From NCBI GenBank assembly GCA_029781595.1, contig JAKOWJ010000106.1, forward strand, positions 1-41,062: DNA of 41,062 nt, in the 5' to 3' direction. Shown here one piece after another: positions 1-9,132 of this stretch (its first letter is position 1; each line of letters begins with the position of its first letter). Origin of the DNA: Pseudomonadota bacterium (GTDB lineage Bacteria; Pseudomonadota; Gammaproteobacteria; Burkholderiales; Usitatibacteraceae). Position numbers and translations under genes: made by a program. The notes beneath the pieces were generated by a model. The model saw only the letters and a program-made list of their open reading frames with translations, did not search any database and had not been told where the DNA came from.

Positions 1-80
1 GCGGCGGCGCCGAGGGCGGCGCCGGCCAGGGCGCGCAGGAAGCGGCGGCGCGGCGGCAGGTCGGGGTCGGGCAGGGACAC
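1..80 (-). CDS. N-terminus of Tat-exported protein (truncated by window edge)
   Basis: A GTG start at 78-80 opens a minus-strand frame that stays open to the window edge (26 codons). The visible peptide is short, polar and proline-rich, then has RRRFLRA followed by an Ala/Gly/Leu hydrophobic stretch. That is a twin-arginine (Tat) signal of the RRxFL type, so the mature protein is probably folded before export and may carry a cofactor. The sequence GGAAGAG lies 5-11 bases upstream as a ribosome binding site, and the start is 14 bases past the histidine kinase stop, so the two are probably co-transcribed. Nothing of the mature domain is visible, so no function can be given. I see the signal motif directly; Tat routing is inferred. 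Confidence 0.55.
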   Translation of the reverse strand, partial: MSLPDPDLPPRRRFLRALAGAALGAA

Positions 81-94
81 GGGCTCTTCCGGGC

Positions 95-1957
95 TCAGTC
101 TGCCGCCTCCGGTCCGAGCGTGAAGCGGAAGGTCGCCCCCTGGCCGGGCGCCGAGCGGGCCTCGATGCGGCCGCCGTGGCGCTCGACGATGAGCTTGGCG
201 ATGGCGAGCCCCACGCCGGGGCCGCCCCGCTCGTCGCCCGCGTGCAGCTGCGAGAACGGCGTGAACAGGCGCGCCACCCATGCCATGTCGAAGCCCACGC
301 CGTTGTCGCTCACCGCGTAGGCGCCCGCCTCGGCGTGCACCGTCACCGCAGGGGGCGTGGCGTCGCGCGAGAACTTCAGGGCGTTTCCCAGGAGGATGGC
401 GAGCACCTGGCGGGCGAGTTCCGGGTCCGCCTGGGCCGGCGGCAGGTCCTTCACCTCGACCAGGGCCGCGGGATAGGCGGGCCGCAGCTTTGCCACGGTG
501 TCGCGGGCGAGCTCCGTCATGTTCAGGCGGACCGGCACCGTCTGCTGGCGCGACAGGCGCCCGACCGCGAGCAGCGCATCGATGAGCTCGCCCATGCGGC
601 TCGCGTTCTCGTCGATGCGGGCGAGGCAGCGCAGGTCGTCCGCCGTGAGGCGCGCGGCGCCCTCCTCGCGCAGGATGTTGGCGAAGCCCGACACGGCGCG
701 CAGCGGCGCCCGCAGGTCGTGGGAGACGGCGTAGGTGAAGGCGTCCAGCTCCCGGTGCGAGGCCTCGAGCTGCTCGCCGCGCTCGCTCACGCGCCGCTCG
801 AGCCCGGCGTTGGCCGTGCGCAGCGCCTCCTCGGCGCGCTTGATCTCGGTGATGTCCAGCGAGAAGGTGATGGTGCCGCCGTCCGGCAGGCGCTGGTCCG
901 TGATGCGCAGCCACCGCCCGTCGGCGCGCTGCACCTGCGCCGTGCCGCCGGCGATGCGGCGGGCGAGGCGCGCGGCCATCCACGCCTCCGTGCGGCCCAC
1001 CGCGTCGGGGTAGGCGCCGGTGGCGATCACCTCGCGGATGTAGTCCTCGTACCGGCGGCCCGGCGTGACGGGCACCGTCTCGCCGTTCATCGCGCGGAAG
1101 CGCCGGTTGGCGAGCAGGATGCGGTCCTCGGCGTCGGTGAGCGCCACGGCCTCGTCCAGGTTCTCGATGGCGTCGCGCAGCCGGGCGTTGGCGCGCTCCT
1201 GGGCCTCGATCTCCGGGGTGATGTTGCGGCCCGAGCCGCGGTAGCCGAGGAAGCGGCCGTCGGGCGCGTGGTACGGCTGGCCGCTGGACGACACCCAGAT
1301 CTCCGGCCCCGGCCCCGGCACGCGGTAGCGGAAGTCGCGGAAGGGCTCGCGGCGCGCGAGCGTCTCGAGGTGGGACCTCCAGGGCTCGGCGGCCGGATCC
1401 GCCCCGGCACCCGCGAGGTCGATGCGCCGCAGGCCGATCAGCGAGGCCGGCTCGGTGCCGCGGGCGCGGCGCACGGCGTCCGAGAACCACGTGAACCGGC
1501 CCTCGGGGTCGGTCTCCCAGAACCAGTCGCCGGAAGCCAGGGCGAAGTCGCGGAATCGCGACTCGCTCCGGGCCAGCGCCTGTTCGGCCTGGTGACGGGC
1601 GGTGACGTCGGTCACGAAGCCCTCGAGGGTCCCGGCCGCGCCGGCGGCGGGATGCCCGGTGCCGTGGTCGCTCACCCATCGCTCGGCGCCGGCCGCGGTT
1701 CGCACCCGGTACTCGATGACGTAGTGCGTGGCGAGCCGCACCGCGGCGTCGACCTCGGCCCGCACGCGGGCGGCGTCGTCCGGGTGGACCAGCTCGCCCC
1801 AGTGCAGATCCCCGGCCAGGAAGGCGGCGGCCGGGAAGCCCGTGAGCGCCTCGATGCCCGGGCTCACGAACTCGGCGGTGCGCACGGCGTCCGCCCGCAC
1901 GCGGTACAGGGCGCCCGGGAGGTCGCGCAGCAGGGCTTCGAGGTGGAGGGCGTCCAT
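95..1957 (-). CDS. Soluble multi-PAS sensor histidine kinase
   Basis: This 620-residue kinase has three PAS/PAC units at about 5-120, 128-250 and 260-375, a short coiled segment, then HisKA and HATPase_c. The phosphoacceptor His is in YAVSHDLRAPL near residue 413. The N-box (LLGNALKFS), G1 box (DNGVGF) and G2 box (GVGLAIAK) are all present. No transmembrane segment or signal peptide is visible, so it should sense a cytoplasmic or membrane-permeant cue. There is no receiver domain and no response regulator nearby, so it is an orphan kinase of the bacteriophytochrome-kinase-like HisKA group. I chose the ATG at 1957 because PAS1 starts just after it. The 27 residues upstream in the same frame look non-coding and run into a repeat-like sequence. 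Confidence 0.88.
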   Translation of the reverse strand: MDALHLEALLRDLPGALYRVRADAVRTAEFVSPGIEALTGFPAAAFLAGDLHWGELVHPDDAARVRAEVDAAVRLATHYVIEYRVRTAAGAERWVSDHGTGHPAAGAAGTLEGFVTDVTARHQAEQALARSESRFRDFALASGDWFWETDPEGRFTWFSDAVRRARGTEPASLIGLRRIDLAGAGADPAAEPWRSHLETLARREPFRDFRYRVPGPGPEIWVSSSGQPYHAPDGRFLGYRGSGRNITPEIEAQERANARLRDAIENLDEAVALTDAEDRILLANRRFRAMNGETVPVTPGRRYEDYIREVIATGAYPDAVGRTEAWMAARLARRIAGGTAQVQRADGRWLRITDQRLPDGGTITFSLDITEIKRAEEALRTANAGLERRVSERGEQLEASHRELDAFTYAVSHDLRAPLRAVSGFANILREEGAARLTADDLRCLARIDENASRMGELIDALLAVGRLSRQQTVPVRLNMTELARDTVAKLRPAYPAALVEVKDLPPAQADPELARQVLAILLGNALKFSRDATPPAVTVHAEAGAYAVSDNGVGFDMAWVARLFTPFSQLHAGDERGGPGVGLAIAKLIVERHGGRIEARSAPGQGATFRFTLGPEAAD

Positions 1958-2013
1958 GGCGGCACAATCGTCCAGGCTGCATTTTCGCCTACTGTGGCGC
2001 TTCCCGGCACCCT

Positions 2014-2043
2014 GAAAAGCGGGGGAAACCGGGGACATTTCCG
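2014..2043. repeat. Possible REP-like GC-rich repeat fragment
   Basis: A short segment upstream of the kinase start contains AAAGCGGGGGAAACCGGGGA followed by CATTTCCGG. GGAAA (2024-2028) and TTTCC (2038-2042) are complementary. It shares the 9-mer AAAGCGGGG and overall composition with the larger palindrome ahead of lepA (22106-22162). The link between the two is tentative, as neither was compared to other genomic copies. Confidence 0.25.
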
Positions 2044-2057
2044 GCGGCGTGGCCTCG

Positions 2058-2558
2058 CTAGGCGCGAAGCCAGCGCCGCATCGCCGGGTACGCGGGCTCG
2101 CCGGCGGCCGCGGCCTGCGCCGGCGTGAGGGCCATGCCGGCCGCCACCAGCCCCGCGAGCCCCGGGTACACGCCGAGCGAATAGGTGCGCACCAGCGACT
2201 CGGACTGGCCGTGGTAGCCGCCGGCGTGGAACAGGATGGCGGGGTCGAGCCCGATGGCGGTGACGGCCGCGAAGGCCCACGCGGTCACCTCCGGCTCGCC
2301 CGCGTGCGCCACCGCGGGATCGTCCTCGAGGGCCCCCGAGAGCCCCGGCCGGTTCGCCCCGGGCGTCATCGCGATGTGTCCCGCCTCGTGCAGCAGGTCG
2401 CCCGGCCACGCGAGGCGGGCGGGGTCGTGCACGAGGACGCCGCGGTCGATGGTGACGCCGGGCAAAAGGGTGGGCCCCGCGAGGGACCGCGACCGCGAGG
2501 GCAGGCCGATGGCGGCGAGGAAATCGAGGATGGGCGGCAGGGCTTCCGGGGTGTTCAT
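2058..2558 (-). CDS. HEAGH-motif protein, putative metallopeptidase-like
   Basis: The product has 166 residues when started at the ATG at 2558; an in-frame ATG six codons upstream is possible. The clearest signature is LLHEAGHIA near residue 57, an HExxH-type zinc-binding motif. A later HAGGYHG and the acidic DDP/GEPE region could supply a third ligand. The middle part (AWAFAAVTAIGL) is hydrophobic but short. I do not recognise the family by name, so zinc binding and peptidase activity are inferences from the motif only. It sits between the acyltransferase and the kinase on the same strand, with a gap of about 25 bases on the upstream side. It could be a small stand-alone gluzincin-like domain or a degenerate, non-catalytic relative. 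Confidence 0.7.
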   Translation of the reverse strand: MNTPEALPPILDFLAAIGLPSRSRSLAGPTLLPGVTIDRGVLVHDPARLAWPGDLLHEAGHIAMTPGANRPGLSGALEDDPAVAHAGEPEVTAWAFAAVTAIGLDPAILFHAGGYHGQSESLVRTYSLGVYPGLAGLVAAGMALTPAQAAAAGEPAYPAMRRWLRA

Positions 2559-2583
2559 GCGGTCGGGGCGGGGCACGCCGCGG

Positions 2584-3816
2584 TCATTGTGCGCCGCGCG
2601 TGCCTGCGGGACGCGACCCGCCCCGCAGGCCGGGCCGCTCGACGAAGCGGTAGGACAGGGCGGAGGCCGCCGCGACGGCCGCCAGCCAGAGGGGGAACGC
2701 CACCCACGGCCCCAGCGGCGGCAGGAAGCGGTTCAGGAGCAGCAGCAGCGGCAGGTGGTAGAGGTAGGCGGAGTAGCTCACGCGGCCCGCGGCCGCGAGC
2801 GGCCGCCACGCGAGCACGCGGGCGAGCCCCGCCGCCTGGCCGGCGACCGTGGCCGCCATCGCGAGCGCGAGCAGCGCGGGAAAGGCCGCCCAGCCCGCCT
2901 CGCCCAGGAACGCGGTGCCGCCGCGCAGCACGGCCAGGAGGGCGCCCAGGGCGGCGAGCGCCACGCCGGCGGCCAGGAGCCGGGCGGACGCGCCGGCGGG
3001 CCCGGCGCGACGCGCGAGCCACGCCCGGCCCGCGAGGATGCCCAGCGCGAAATGCAGCGCGTACGCGGGCAGCTGCGTGGCCACCAGGTGGCGCACCTCG
3101 TGCTCCGTGACGTGCGCGCGCGCGCCCAGGCGCAGGTACAGCGCCGCGAGCGGGTCCAGGTCGTGCCAGGCGAGCCAGCGCCAGGCGGCGGCGGCGAGCG
3201 CGGCGACGGCCAGGCTGCGCCAGGGCCAGCGCACCGCGAGAGGCGCGAGCAGGGGCAGCAGCAGGTAGTACTGCGCCTCGAGGGCCAGCGTCCACAGCGC
3301 GCCGTTGACGGTGAGCGAGGAGGAGGTGAGGGGCGAGGTGTAGTGCAGGAAGGTCGCGTGCGCGCCGAGGTTGAAGACGACCAGGGGCGTGGACTGGATC
3401 CAGAGGCGCGGGTACAGGAGCGGCAGCACGACGAAGAAGAGGATCACGAGCTGGACGTAGTACGCGGGCACGATGCGCCGGGCGCGCCGCGCGTAGAAGG
3501 CGCGCCACGACGGCGGCGGCAGGCCCGAGCGCGCGTGCGCGAACCACGGCAGCGTGAGCAGGAACCCGGTGATGAGGAAGAAGAGGTCCACGCCGAGGTA
3601 GCCGTTGCGCACCACGGCCTCGAGCGGCGCCCACGACTTCGCGAAGGTGACGAAGGCATCCTCGCCGCGCCCCTCGCGCAGCACGAGGTAGTGGAAGGCC
3701 ATCACCCACAGCACCGCGACGCCGCGCAGCCCCTCGATGGCCGGGATCTGGCCGATCTCGGCGCGCACGCCCTCGCGCGCGTCGCCGGAGACGGGGGCGG
3801 CGGCCGGCGCGCTCAA
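2584..3816 (-). CDS. Membrane acyltransferase 3 (OafA/YrhL type)
   Basis: This 410-residue polytopic membrane protein belongs to the acyltransferase-3 family, which moves acyl groups onto sugars of surface polysaccharides or lipids. IPAIEGLRGVAVLWVMAFHY near the N-terminus carries the family's conserved LRGxA and first-helix His. GYLGVDLFFLITGFLL, FYARRARRIVPAYY and SYSAYLYHLPLLLL are further hallmarks, and about ten hydrophobic helices follow. The start is taken as TTG at 3816-3814, which shares four bases (TTGA) with the stop of the lipocalin gene. A start further upstream would run through that gene. The coupling suggests it works with the ABC/lipocalin genes, perhaps modifying an envelope lipid or glycan; the substrate is unknown. 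Confidence 0.85.
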   Translation of the reverse strand: MSAPAAAPVSGDAREGVRAEIGQIPAIEGLRGVAVLWVMAFHYLVLREGRGEDAFVTFAKSWAPLEAVVRNGYLGVDLFFLITGFLLTLPWFAHARSGLPPPSWRAFYARRARRIVPAYYVQLVILFFVVLPLLYPRLWIQSTPLVVFNLGAHATFLHYTSPLTSSSLTVNGALWTLALEAQYYLLLPLLAPLAVRWPWRSLAVAALAAAAWRWLAWHDLDPLAALYLRLGARAHVTEHEVRHLVATQLPAYALHFALGILAGRAWLARRAGPAGASARLLAAGVALAALGALLAVLRGGTAFLGEAGWAAFPALLALAMAATVAGQAAGLARVLAWRPLAAAGRVSYSAYLYHLPLLLLLNRFLPPLGPWVAFPLWLAAVAAASALSYRFVERPGLRGGSRPAGTRGAQ

Positions 3817-4868
3817 AAGCGCAGCCTCCCCGCGTAGCCCGTGAGCTCGAGGTAGCCGCGACCGCGCGCGCCGCCCGGGCCGCTCGCGGAGACGGCGCCC
3901 TCCCAGTACAGCGTGCCCGTCGTGGCGCGCGCGTCGAGCTCCTGGTCGTCCAGGAGCGGCGCGAGGGTCCAGGCGCGGCCGCCCACCTCCACCGTCATCG
4001 CCACGGGCCAGGCCGTGCCCGTGCGCGGCGAGCGCCAGGTGCGCCGCGGGATGAATTTCACCTCGCCGGGCGCGAAGGTGCGCGTGCGCCCGCCCTCGCG
4101 AAGCGTCGCGGAGGCCCAGAGCGTGCCGCCGGCCGCGTCGCGCAGGCGGAAGGCCATGAGCGCGCCGCCGCCGTCGAGGTTGACGCCGGTCCAGTCCCAG
4201 CCGACCGCGTCCTGCGCGAGGAGCTCGCTCGACCACTCGTGGTCGAGCCAGGCGGTGCCGCGGGCCTCGAGGACGCGCCCGTCGACGGTGACGGTGCCGC
4301 TCACGGCGAGCTGCGGCTCGCTGTAGTAGCCGCTCGCCTGCGAGGGCCGCGGGCCCTTGCGGCTGTAGCCCGCCTCGCCCTGCGCGAGGACGGGCTGCGT
4401 GGGCGCGAGAGCGAGGTCGAGCGTGAAGCCTTCGCCCGGGATGCTCGCGCGGTAGCGCCCGTCCACGCGCTTGAGCGACCAGTCGTCGATGAAGACGTCG
4501 GTGTCTGCCTCGCGCGCCTCGGCGAGCGGGGCAAAGGCGCGCGCGATGCGCTGGTCGTGCCGCAGCCGCCCGAAGGCGGGGTCGGCGATGGCTGCGTGCG
4601 CGAAGAGGAGCTGGCGCGGCGCGAAGCGGCTGGGGTTGGCGTCGGCCGCGGCGTTGCGCAGGCGGAAGAAGGTGACCTGGAAGCCCAGGGGGCCGCGCGC
4701 CGTGTCGAGCAGGCCCGTGGCGTACCACCACTCGATGCGGTGTGCCGGGTGCGCGCCGTAGTCGGCGGGGAAGTCGAGCTTCAGGCCCGGGAGCACGGGC
4801 GCGTAGTCGCCGGCGCGCGCCGCCAGGGCGAGGAGCGCGGCCGCCAGGAGCAGGGCGCGCCTACGCAT
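3813..4868 (-). CDS. AttH/CrtC-like lipocalin-fold protein (DUF2006 type)
   Basis: The protein is 351 residues and begins with a clear Sec signal peptide (MRRRALLLAAALLALAARAG). The mature part starts with the family signature HPAHRIEWWYATGLL and has LDHEWSSELL and GWDWTGVNL in the middle. These are typical of AttH / carotenoid 1,2-hydratase-like tandem lipocalin folds. Catalytic hydratase activity is not implied, because most copies linked to FtsX permeases are of unknown function. The start overlaps the end of the permease gene by 8 bases and its stop overlaps the acyltransferase start. The arrangement matches the attEFGH type of locus (ATPase, permease, lipocalin), so a periplasmic carrier or chaperone for a hydrophobic ligand is the best inference. 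Confidence 0.85.
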   Translation of the reverse strand: MRRRALLLAAALLALAARAGDYAPVLPGLKLDFPADYGAHPAHRIEWWYATGLLDTARGPLGFQVTFFRLRNAAADANPSRFAPRQLLFAHAAIADPAFGRLRHDQRIARAFAPLAEAREADTDVFIDDWSLKRVDGRYRASIPGEGFTLDLALAPTQPVLAQGEAGYSRKGPRPSQASGYYSEPQLAVSGTVTVDGRVLEARGTAWLDHEWSSELLAQDAVGWDWTGVNLDGGGALMAFRLRDAAGGTLWASATLREGGRTRTFAPGEVKFIPRRTWRSPRTGTAWPVAMTVEVGGRAWTLAPLLDDQELDARATTGTLYWEGAVSASGPGGARGRGYLELTGYAGRLRF

Positions 4869-7373
4869 CGTCCTTCACCGCGTGCACGGCCTCGCGCGCC
4901 ACCGCGGCGCGGCCCGCCGCCGAGGCGCCCAGCGCGCACAGGGCGACCACCGCCGCCGCGAGGACGGACAGGGCCGCCGCGGGCCAGTGGATCGCCATGC
5001 CCCAGTGGAAGGACTGGCGGTTCACCACGTGCACCAGCACGACGCTCACCGCCGCGCCGGCCGCGAGGCCCAGTCCCGCGCCCAGCAGGCCCGCCGCGCC
5101 GCCCTCGAGCGCGAGCAGGCGGATCACCTCGCCGCGCGTGAGCCCCAGGTGGCGCAGCACGCCGAACTCGCGGCGCCGCGACCACGCCAGGGCCGCGAAG
5201 CTGGAGGTCACGCCCGCGAGCGCGATGAGGATGGCGGCGGCCTCCAGCGCGTAGGTGGCGGCGAAGGTGCGGTCGAAGATGCGCAGCGCCCGGGCGTGGA
5301 TGAACGAGGCGTCGTGCAGCTCGGCGCCGGGCACCCCCGCGACGACGCGGCCCACGGCGGCCGCGACCGCCGCGGCGTCGACGCCGGGCGCGAGGTGCAC
5401 GGCGATGTCGTTCGCGAGCGCATCGCCCGTGATCCGGCGGTAGTCCGCGAGGTCCAGGAGCACCGCGCCCCAGGTGCGCGAGTAGTCCCGGAAGGTGCCG
5501 GCGACGTGCAGGCGCGCGCGCCGCCCGGCGAGCGGGAGCGTCACCTCGTCGCCCGCCTTCCAGCCGAGCAGGTCCACCGCGGCTTCCGACACCCACGCGT
5601 TCACCGCGTCGCCCGCGCGCGGGGGCACCTCGGCGGGCTGCGCCTGGAAGCCGCGCAGCAGCGCGGGCGTCACCGGGCGCGCGATGACGGTGAGCGGGCC
5701 TGCCGCGCCCTCGGGCGTGAGGCGCTCGAAGCGGATGGGGTCGACGCGCGCCACGCCGGGCACGGCCGCGAGCCCCTGCTGGACGGCGGGCGTGAACACC
5801 ACCGCGTCCCCGCGCGGCGAGGCGCGCGCGAAGAGGTCGGCTTCCAGCACGCCCGCGAGCCAGCCGTCCAGCGACAGGCGGAACGAGTGCACCATGATCG
5901 CCATGGCCGCGGTGAGCGCGACGCTCACGACGATGCCCGAGACCATCGCGGCCAGGTGCCCCGGCAGGCTTCGCACCTGCGCGAGGGCGAGCGTGCCCAG
6001 CGGCCGGTCGCGCGCCGGCACGCGCTCGAGCAGCGCGCGCGAGGCCGGCGCGACGGCGAGCACGGCGGCCGCCAGCGCGAGGCCGATCGAGAGGTAGCCG
6101 CCCACGGGGATCTCGCCGGCCGGCGGCAGCCAGGCGGCGGCGGTGGCGGCGGCGGCGAGGGCGAGCGGGGCTGCCCAGCCGCCCGGCGCGGCCGGCAGGT
6201 CCACCTGGCGGTCCTTGAGCGCCTGCGCGACGTCCAGCCGCGAGAGCGGGCGCGTGACGGCCAGCGCGGCGGCCACGGCGGTGGCCACGCCCAGCCCGCC
6301 GATGAGCGCGAGCGCGGCGGCGTCCGGCGCGAACACCCGGCCGGAGCCCGCGAAGAACCCCGCGCCGAGGTCGTAGCCGAAGCGCTCGAGCATGGCGCGG
6401 CTCGCCGCCAGGCCCAGCGCGGTGCCCGCGAGCGCCCCGGCCACGCCCAGCAGCGCGCCCTCCATCGCGAGGAAGGCGCGCACGCCGCCGGCGGTGAGGC
6501 CCAACGCGCGCAGCAGCGCGAACTCGCGCCGCCGCCGGGCCGCCTGCAGCGCGAGGGTGGAGAAGACGAGGAAGCCGCCCGTGAAGAGCGCCATGAGCGC
6601 GAGCGCGGTGAGGTTCACGCGGTAGGCGCGCGTGAGGCCGGCCGTGCGCAGCGCCTCGTCGCCGGGCCGGCGCAGCGTCACGCCCGGCGGCAGGCGCGCG
6701 GCGATTGCGCGCAGTGCCGCCTCGCGCGGCACGGAAGGCGCGAGGCGCAGGTCGATGCGGTGGATGACGCCCACGCGGCCGAAGGCGAGCTGCGCCGCGG
6801 CGATGTCCATCACGACGAGCGGGCCGCCGGTGTCGAGCGCGGGCAGGAGGCCGGCCACCGCGAGCCGCACCTCGCCCAGCGGACCGCGCAGGCGGAGGGT
6901 GCCGCCGGGCCGGGCCGAGAGCCGCGCCGCCGCGGCCGGGGTGAGCCACGCCGCGCCTGCGTCCAGGCGCACCGTCGCGCCCTCGCCGCCGCGCGCGCCT
7001 TCCCCGGCGAGGAAGCCTGGCTGCAGGCGCGCGGCGCGGAAGGGATCGATGCCCAGCACGCGCACGGTGCCCTCGCCCGAGGCGAGCGGCGCGTCCAGTT
7101 CCAGCACGGGCGAGGCCACGGCCACGGCCGGCAGGCTCGCCACGGCCGCATAGGCCGCGTCGTCGAAGCCGTTGCGCGGGCCCTCGACCTGCCAGTCCGC
7201 GGCCCCGGCGAGCACGCGCGCGGCCTGGTCGATCTCGTCGAGCGCCGAGGCGTGCAGCGTGTGCACGGCCCCGGCGAGCGCCACCCCCAGCGCGATGCAG
7301 GCGGCGGCCAGGAGCGATCGCCAGCGATTGCCCGAGAGCGAGCCGCGCAGCAGCGTCGCGGCCAGCGCGGCGC

Positions 7374-7377
<4 letters not shown>
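4861..7377 (-). CDS. ABC transporter permease with two FtsX domains
   Basis: This 838-residue permease of the MacB/LolC superfamily has an N-terminal membrane anchor (about 14-35) and a large periplasmic segment. A first FtsX block at about 260-385 contains RRRREFALLRALGLT, then comes a second membrane anchor and periplasmic segment, and a second FtsX block at about 715-830 contains RRREFGVLRHLGLTRGEV. It therefore looks like a fusion of two permease units in one chain, and no second permease gene is present. The ATG at 7377 overlaps the ATPase stop by four bases (ATGA). Such transporters act by mechanotransmission and move lipoproteins, lipids or peptides rather than small solutes. The substrate here is not visible. 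Confidence 0.9.
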
Positions 7378-8033
<656 letters not shown>

Positions 8034-8047
8034 GGGCGCGCGGCCCG

Positions 8048-8614
8048 CTAGAACCAGGCGACCACGCCCAGGACGACGCCGCCGAGCGCGCTGCCCGCGG
8101 CGCCCCAGAGCAGCCAGGTCTTCTCCGTGAGGACGGTGATGGAGGCGAGGGCGATCGCGATCTGCAGCAGCGTCATCGACACGGCCAGCATCTCGTGCGG
8201 GTGCAGGGCGAGCTCGGCGCGGCGGCTGAAGCCCGTGGACTCCTTCTCGAGCTTCTCGGCCTCCAGCTGGATCGCCTTCTTCTCCTCGGCGTAGCGCCGG
8301 GCCTCGGCGGCGTACTTCCCGGACTGGGCCGGGTCCGCGGCCAGGCCCGCCGCGAACTCCGCCAGGTTCTGCTTCATGCTCTTGGCCTGGTAGTAGTTCC
8401 ACTGGTTGGAGGCCTGCGTCTTCTTCAGGACGGCCTCGTTCTTGTAGTAGAGCGCCTCGTTCTGCGTGTGGCCGCCCAGGAAGCTCACGATGGCGCCGAT
8501 GGTGGCGAGGACGGCGGTGAAGATCGCGATGCGCTGGCCCATCCCGCCGTGCTGCGCGCCGTGCTCGACGGCGTGGTCGTGGGGGCCGTGTACGTGGATG
8601 CCTTTGCCGGACAT
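8048..8614 (-). CDS. DUF4337-type membrane protein
   Basis: This 188-residue protein starts with a His-rich segment (HVHGPHDHAVEHGAQHGG). One membrane helix follows (IAIFTAVLATIGAIVSFLGG), then about 90 mostly charged residues predicted to be helical or coiled (KNEAVLKKTQAS to RYAEEKKAIQLEAEKL). Two closing hydrophobic segments are at about 140-188. This layout fits the DUF4337 family, whose function is not known. The His-rich tail could bind metal, but that is only suggested by composition. It is 14 bases upstream of the ABC ATPase on the same strand, so it may share that transcript. AGGAGA abuts the ATG, which is unusually close for a ribosome binding site. Confidence 0.78.
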   Translation of the reverse strand: MSGKGIHVHGPHDHAVEHGAQHGGMGQRIAIFTAVLATIGAIVSFLGGHTQNEALYYKNEAVLKKTQASNQWNYYQAKSMKQNLAEFAAGLAADPAQSGKYAAEARRYAEEKKAIQLEAEKLEKESTGFSRRAELALHPHEMLAVSMTLLQIAIALASITVLTEKTWLLWGAAGSALGGVVLGVVAWF

Positions 8615-8659
8615 TCTCCTGTCTTCGCCTTTCGGTTGCGTGGGGTGGGGGCGCGGCCG

Positions 8660-9091
8660 CTACTGGCCGCTGATGTAGTGCTCGAGCTGCGAGATGGTGA
8701 AGTCCTGGTCGGCGATGATGTCCGTGACGATGTCGCGGATCGACACCATGCCCACGACGCGGCCTTCCTCGACCACCGGCAGGTGGCGGATGTTCTTCTC
8801 CGACATGAGCGCCATGCAGTCGCGGGCCCGGGCGCGCGGGCTCACGCACACCACGTTGGCCGTCATGATCTCCTCGACGCGGGTGCTCTCCCAGTCGCGG
8901 CCCCTGAGCGCGACCTTGCGCGCGTAGTCGCGCTCCGAGAGGATGCCCACCAGCCGGCCCCCGGAGATCACGATGGCCGCGCCGATGTCCTCCTCCGCCA
9001 TCACCGTGAGCGCGCGCCGCACCGTGTCCTCGGGCTTCACGGACACCATCCGGACGGGCTTTCCCTTCAGCAGGTCCGAGACGTTCCTCAT
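8660..9091 (-). CDS. Two-CBS-domain protein
   Basis: The product is 143 residues and consists almost only of a CBS pair (Bateman module). The first domain, near 12-65, contains DIGAAIVISGGRLVGILSER, and the second, near 75-130, contains KNIRHLPVVEEGRVVGMVSI. Stand-alone CBS pairs usually bind adenine nucleotides or NAD-type ligands and report energy state to a partner, but no partner domain is fused here. The start is fixed by a strong AGGAGG-type ribosome binding site about 6 bases before the ATG at 9091. It lies 41 bases after ETF-QO on the same strand. A link to redox or energy sensing is therefore possible but unproven. Confidence 0.9.
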   Translation of the reverse strand: MRNVSDLLKGKPVRMVSVKPEDTVRRALTVMAEEDIGAAIVISGGRLVGILSERDYARKVALRGRDWESTRVEEIMTANVVCVSPRARARDCMALMSEKNIRHLPVVEEGRVVGMVSIRDIVTDIIADQDFTISQLEHYISGQ

Positions 9092-9132
9092 GGTCGTTCC
9101 TCCTCGCCGGGTTGTCTTCGCCTCGCGGGCCG

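Noticed and set aside
176-2128. 650-codon plus-strand frame opposite the histidine kinase
   Set aside because: Composition typical of an antisense shadow; kinase motifs are clear on the minus strand.
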